Source of the DNA: JAGWRA01 sp963711505
GTDB lineage: Bacteria; Acidobacteriota; Vicinamibacteria; Vicinamibacterales; CAVVIG01
Direction of reading: 5' to 3'
Assembly: GCA_963711505.1 (NCBI GenBank)
Contig: CAVQEJ010000003.1
Location: forward strand, 1,736,001-1,800,000
Length of the DNA stretch: 64,000 nucleotides
Below the pieces are notes generated by a model that did no database searches, had not been told where the DNA came from, and saw nothing but the letters and a program-made list of their open reading frames with translations. Positions within the stretch are counted from its first letter, which is position 1; every line of letters starts with the position of its first letter. This document shows positions 59,769 through 64,000 of this stretch, one piece after another. The position numbers and the translations under genes are program-made.

Positions 59769-61043
59769 TTGGGCGATACGCTGCGCACTGAACCCGCCGA
59801 TCCCGAAGCCGTCCCCCCGCCCTCCGCGACGCAGCGCTTCCTGCGGCGCATGGCGGCCGCCTTCACCTATCGCGACTTCCGCACGCTCTGGTTCGGCTCG
59901 TTCACATCCAGTGTCGGCACCTGGATGCAGAACATCGCCCAGAACTGGCTCATTCTCTCGCTGACCGGCTCGGCGTTCTTCCTCGGGCTCGACGCCTTCC
60001 TCCAGCAGCTGCCGATCATGCTCTTCACGCTCATCGGCGGCGTGCTCGCCGATCGGCGCGACCGGCGGCTCACGCTGATGGCCTCCCAGTACCTTCAGAT
60101 GGGCTCGGCGCTCACGCTGGCGCTGCTGGTCTTCCTGGGCGTCGTGCAGATCTGGCACGTGCTGGTGCTGTCGTTCGTCACCGGCCTGGCCCAGTCGTTC
60201 GGCGGCCCGGCGAGCCAGGCGCTGCTGCCGTCGCTCGTCGAGAAGCGCGACCTGCCGAACGCCGTCGCGCTCAACTCGATCCAGTTCAACCTGGCGCGCG
60301 TCATCGGGCCGCTGCTGGCCGGGCTCGCCCTGGCCGCCTTCGGCATGGTCTCGTGCTTCACGCTGAACGGCCTGTCGTTCGTGGTCGTCATCATCGCGCT
60401 GATGTCGCTGCACGTGAAGCACATTCCCCCGACGACGCCGCAGCGGATGCTCGACGGCCTGCGCGGCGGCTTCCACTACGTGCGGCACCAGCCCGGCGTG
60501 ACGGCGCTCATCATCATCGCCGCGGCGACGACCTTCCTCGGGTTTCCGTTGATGACCTTCCTGCCGATCTTCGCGCAGGACATCTTTCACCGGGGTGTCA
60601 GCGGCTACAGCGTGATGATGGCGTTCTCGGGCGCGGGCTCGGTGTGCGGGGCGCTCATCGTGGCCTGGCTCGGCCAGTACAAGCGGATGGGGCTGACGGC
60701 CATGGTCGTGCAGGTCGTCTTCGGCGGCCTGATGGTGGCGTTCGCCGCCTCGCACTCGATCTATCTCAGCTACGTCATCCTCTTCTTCACCGGCGCGGGC
60801 ATGATGATCGTCTTCTCGACCGTCACCTCGCTCGTCCAGATCCTCGCGCCGAACGAAGTGCGCGGCCGCGTGATGAGCATCTATCTCGTGGCGTTCCGCG
60901 GCGGCATGCCGCTCGGCAGCCTCGCGGCCGGCTACTTCGCCAGCGTCAGTTCCGCGCCGCTCGTCCTCGGCGTCAACGGCGTGCTGCTCATCTGCGTCTC
61001 CGCCTACTTCCTCTCGCGCGACCACGGCATCAAGGCGCTCTAG
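59769..61043 (+). CDS. MFS exporter of the EntS/MFS_3 type
   Basis: About 424 residues, 12 helices. Seen: FTYRDFRTLWFGSFTSSVGT and WMQNIAQNWLILSLTGSAFF in helix 1, GGVLADRRDRRLTLMASQYL (motif A), FGGPASQALLPSLVEKRDLP and NEVRGRVMSIYLVAFRGGMP. The group includes enterobactin and macrolide exporters; the substrate here is unknown. The TTG at 59769 gives the longest frame; ATG 59850 would shorten the N-terminus without losing helix 1. Confidence 0.85.
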   Translation: MGDTLRTEPADPEAVPPPSATQRFLRRMAAAFTYRDFRTLWFGSFTSSVGTWMQNIAQNWLILSLTGSAFFLGLDAFLQQLPIMLFTLIGGVLADRRDRRLTLMASQYLQMGSALTLALLVFLGVVQIWHVLVLSFVTGLAQSFGGPASQALLPSLVEKRDLPNAVALNSIQFNLARVIGPLLAGLALAAFGMVSCFTLNGLSFVVVIIALMSLHVKHIPPTTPQRMLDGLRGGFHYVRHQPGVTALIIIAAATTFLGFPLMTFLPIFAQDIFHRGVSGYSVMMAFSGAGSVCGALIVAWLGQYKRMGLTAMVVQVVFGGLMVAFAASHSIYLSYVILFFTGAGMMIVFSTVTSLVQILAPNEVRGRVMSIYLVAFRGGMPLGSLAAGYFASVSSAPLVLGVNGVLLICVSAYFLSRDHGIKAL

Positions 61044-61096
61044 GGGCTTGACGCCCTCCCGCCCCCGCTGCCACACTCGGCCGGAGGCGAGCATCC

Positions 61097-62378
61097 ATGG
61101 TCACGGGGGCCGGTCGGCAAGTCACGATCTTCGTCGGGGAATCGGATCAGTACCACCACCAGCCGCTCTACCTGGCCATCGTCGAGCGGCTGCGGCGTGA
61201 AGGCTGCGGCGGCGCCACCGTCACCCGCGGCCTGGCCGGCTTCGGTGCCTCCAGCCTCATCCACACGGCCTCCATCGTCCGCCTCTCCATCGACCTGCCG
61301 ATCGTGATCACCGTGATCGACCGTCCGGCCCGGATCGCGCGGATCCTCGACGCCATGCGCGACATGGCGCCGCACGCCCTCATCGTCGCGCAGGACGTCG
61401 AGATCGTGCAGTCGGGGGTGCCGTTCAAGGAGGGACTGCCGCACATCGCCGTCTCGGAGGTGATGCAGCGGAACGTCGTCACCGTCCGTCCGGAGACGCT
61501 CGTCAAGGAGGTCGTCGAGCTGCTGGTCGACCGCGACTTCACCGCCGTGCCGGTGGTGGACGACGCGAACCGCGTGGTCGGCATGATCAGCGACCGCGAT
61601 CTGCTGACGCGGGGCGGCACGCACGTCGGCATCGATCTGCAGCGGGCGACGGATCCCGCGTTCGTGCGCCAGCTGCACGAGGCGCTGCAGGGCTCCACGC
61701 GCAAGGTCGAAGAGCTGATGACGCGCGAGGTCGTCACGCTCACGCCCGGGACGTCACTCGGCGCGGCGGCGAAGCTGATGGTGGAACATCACCTGAAGCG
61801 GCTGCCCGTCGTGGACGCCGGGGGACGGCTGACGGGCATTCTCGGCCGGCTCGACGTGCTGAACACGCTGGCCGCCGTCCACCTGCCGGAATGGCATCCC
61901 GCCGCGCCCGCCGGCGGCGCCACGGTCGCCGATGTCATGGATGCCGGCGTGGCGACGGCGTACGAATCGGCGCCGATCGAGGAGCTGTTCGAGCGGCTCG
62001 TCTCCTCGGTGCACAAGCGGGTCGTCATCGTCGACGCCACCCGCCACGTCCTCGGCATCGTCGCCGACAGCGATCTGCTGTCGCGCGTCGGCCGCGAGCA
62101 CTGGCCGGGCGTGGTGGAGCTGCTCGCCTCGAAGGCCCCGATCCAGCGCCTGAGCGAACCGGCGCGCCGGCACGTGCAGAAGCTGCGGGGCAAGACGGCC
62201 GGGGATGTGATGTCGCGCGACGTGGTCAGCGTGCGGCAGGAGATGCCCGATTGCCAGCGCGCTCGCGCAGTCGGCCGAACGGCACGCGAAGCGGATGCCC
62301 GTAGTGGACGCCACCGGCGCCCTCGTCGGCATCGTCGGCCGCACCGCGCTGCTGCGCGCCCTCCTCCGCGCCGCGTAG
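61097..62378 (+). CDS. DUF190 domain fused to CBS-domain pairs (one frame break)
   Basis: About 426 residues. Seen: an N-terminal DUF190 domain (QVTIFVGESDQYHHQPLYLA, GCGGATVTRGLAGFGASSLI) of about 110 residues, then CBS repeats: VSEVMQRNVVTVRPETLVKE with FTAVPVVDDANRVVGMISDR, VEELMTREVVTLTPGTSLGA with LKRLPVVDAGGRLTGILGRL, VADVMDAGVATAYESAPIEE with VIVDATRHVLGIVADSDLLS, and a fourth, broken at about 62246 (a surplus C in ATGCCCGATT), ending RMPVVDATGALVGIVGRTAL. CBS pairs bind adenine nucleotides; this is probably an energy-state or ion-transport regulator. Confidence 0.85.
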
Positions 62379-62437
62379 GGCGGCGGTCAGGGGCCGGCCT
62401 CACCCGGCGCCGGCTCCGGCGCTCCGGCACGCCTCCC

Positions 62438-63848
62438 TCATCGTGGATTCGGCAACTGATCGATGTCGATCCGCCCCACGCTGAGATCCAGCGCCAACCC
62501 CGCCACCGTGACGGACCGCTCGGCCTGGGACAGCAAGGACTGGTTCGTCAGCAGGGCGGCCTCGGCATCCAGGACGAAGTTGATCACGCTCCGCCCGGCT
62601 TCATATTTCAACCGTTCGTCGTGCAGGATGCGCTCGCTCTCGGCGACGGAATCGCGGAGGGACGCCACACGGCTCTCGGCGCTGTCCAGGTCGGCCAGGG
62701 CCGTGCGGACCTCACGGTCGATGCGAAACCGCAACTGCCGGCGGGCGAGCCGCGCTTCCGCCAGCTGTGCCGCCGCGGCCTGAATCCGGCCCTTGCGCCG
62801 ACCTCCATCGAACAGTGGTACCGAGACATGAACGCCGACGAGCCAGTCGGCGACGGAGCGGTCCGGCGCAGGCGCTGTAACGGGAAGAGCCGGCAGCAAC
62901 TTTCCGATCAGTTCCGGAAAACCGATCGGGCTGTTCGACCCGGTACTCGATGGCCGAGGCGCGCAGATCGATCCGGGGCCAGGCCGCTCTGCGGGCGGCC
63001 TCCTCCGCCCGCTCGCCGGCGCGGATCTCGTGATCCTGCGACTGCAGGTCCGGCCGGCGCGCGACGGCCTCGTGCAGCCACTCGTCCTCCGGCTCCCGGG
63101 GCAGGGCCGGCGGGAGAGAGGCGGGCGTGTAAGTCAGCACCGGCAGGTCTCCGTCGAATCCCATGACGGCGGCCAGGGCACTCAAGGACGATCGCCGGCC
63201 CGATCGGAGCGTGGCCAGGTCGCTCTGGACCTGCGCGAGCCGCGTGCGAATCTTCAGCGCATCGACCGGCACGGCGTGCCCCGCGGTCACGAGCTGGTTC
63301 GTGCGATCGAGCAGCGATGCCAGGCTCTTCACCCGTGCGTCGGCCGCGTCGATGAGGTCCGTGTAGGCCAGCGTCTGGAGATACAGCCGCGCCGTCTCGA
63401 AGACGATTTCCTGCCGGCGGCGGTCCACCCCGGCACGGGCGGCACCGACCCGCTCCCGCGTGGCGGCCAGCTCGAGCGCTGTCCGGTTGAAATCCCAGGC
63501 CAGCCACTTCAGGTCCACACTGCCGGTGTAGAGAGCCGTGTCGAACCGCAGGAGGGAGGGCGTGGTGCCAAAGGGATAGCCGTGCTCGAGCCGTGTCCTG
63601 GAGGCATCGGCGGAGACGTCCATCTGCGGCAGGAGCAGGGAGTGCGCGCTGGTGGCCACCCCTTCCCGGCGCTGGACCTCGGCCTGCGAAGCCTGCAGGT
63701 CCGGCGAATGCGCCAGCGCATAGGTCACGGCATCCCGCAGGCTCAGCGGCGGGCCGGCGGGCGGCGTCTGGGCCGTCGCCAGCACGGAACAGAGTGCGAA
63801 CGGCACGACGAACGGGACCCACGGCCTCATAAACAGCTTCCCATGCAT
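62438..63848 (-). CDS. TolC-family outer-membrane efflux protein (one frame break)
   Basis: About 469 residues. Seen: a signal peptide (FVVPFALCSVLATAQ), LRDAVTYALAHSPDLQASQA, LKWLAWDFNRTALELAATRE, RLYLQTLAYTDLIDAADARV and DEWLHEAVARRPDLQSQDHE. After a break at about 62917-62921 (a surplus T in the sense strand) comes HVSVPLFDGGRRKGRIQAAA and YEAGRSVINFVLDAEAALLT. It forms the outer-membrane channel of the adjacent RND pump. ATG 63848 or ATG 63830 may be used; the latter has GGGAAG upstream. Confidence 0.88.
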
Positions 63849-63861
63849 GCGCAGCCCACGG

Positions 63862-64000
63862 TCACACCTGGCCGGGTTCCGCCCCCTGGCTGGCAGTCAA
63901 CTTCCTGCGGATCTGATCGGGCAATCCATGGTCCGGCCTGTTCGCGTACACCATGTAGTAGGTGACGGGAATCACGAAGAGCGAGAACAGCGTGGAGACG
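63862..64000 (-). CDS. C-terminal end of an RND efflux pump permease (partial)
   Basis: The frame enters from the right edge of the window and reads VSTLFSLFVIPVTYYMVYAN before TGA at 63862-63864. STLFSLFVIPVTYY is the last transmembrane helix signature of AcrB/CusA-type pumps. It is followed 13 bp later by tolC, giving an RND-TolC pair; the membrane fusion gene is presumably outside the window. Confidence 0.85.
   Translation of the reverse strand, partial: VSTLFSLFVIPVTYYMVYANRPDHGLPDQIRRKLTASQGAEPGQV

Overview
The window is about 64 kb of high-GC, densely coded bacterial chromosome. An 885-residue FtsX/MacB permease of the type that is abundant in Acidobacteriota, the general gene content and the codon use suggest Acidobacteriota, probably class Vicinamibacteria. 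This is inference, because there is no rRNA in the window. No prophage, transposase or CRISPR array was seen.

Layout. 0.1-9.1 kb holds metabolic and housekeeping genes: a MetB-type transsulfuration enzyme, a DedA protein, CutA, an orphan DNA methyltransferase, a solitary RHH regulator, an FtsB/DivIC-like division protein, a YfcC carrier and a transaldolase/6-phosphogluconolactonase/class I aldolase run. 9.6-24.5 kb holds the FtsX permease behind a strong palindromic operator, DinB, initiator tRNA-fMet with promoter and terminator, a Rieske oxygenase, two VOC proteins, a P1B-5 metal ATPase with a C-terminal hemerythrin domain, a PAP2 phosphatase, PilT, an Nramp-like carrier and a DHA2 exporter. 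24.7-30.1 kb holds G6P dehydrogenase, a TVP38 protein, an OsmC-family gene whose peroxidatic Cys codon is UGA (probable selenoprotein), a TlpA-like thioredoxin and a MerA-like flavoenzyme. 30.2-36.8 kb is a run of O-methyltransferase, radical SAM, odd metallophosphoesterase, MFS carrier and an ABC-2 exporter. 37-41 kb has threonine dehydratase, MsrPQ and the two glycosyltransferase families (TIGR04282 and TIGR04283 types) linked to arsenosugar/radical-SAM loci. 41-52.7 kb has a histidine kinase, an M20 amidohydrolase, a SpoIID/peptidase, a SET-domain protein, a three-domain RidA protein, two adjacent radical SAM enzymes and a PAS/HDOD signalling operon. 52.9-59.5 kb is the imuA-imuB-dnaE2 mutagenesis cassette behind an SOS-like operator. 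59.7-64 kb holds an MFS carrier, a DUF190-CBS protein, TolC and the end of an RND pump.

Two unusual repeat systems run through the window. The first is a set of arrays with a strict 7-bp period but unrelated unit sequences, found between genes and inside coding sequence. The second is a palindromic element (about 95 bp, or about 160 bp in a long form) whose hairpin stem shows compensatory changes between copies. Both concentrate in dnaE2 and imuB, where they lengthen the proteins in frame. In dnaE2 one copy is bracketed by a perfect 33-bp duplication of host sequence. They resemble the in-frame palindromic elements of Rickettsia, and I know of no description of them for this group.

About 25 genes carry frame breaks. 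Nearly all are explained by one surplus base, on either strand and in unrelated genes, so I read them as sequencing or assembly errors. The affected genes are annotated end to end with the break position given.
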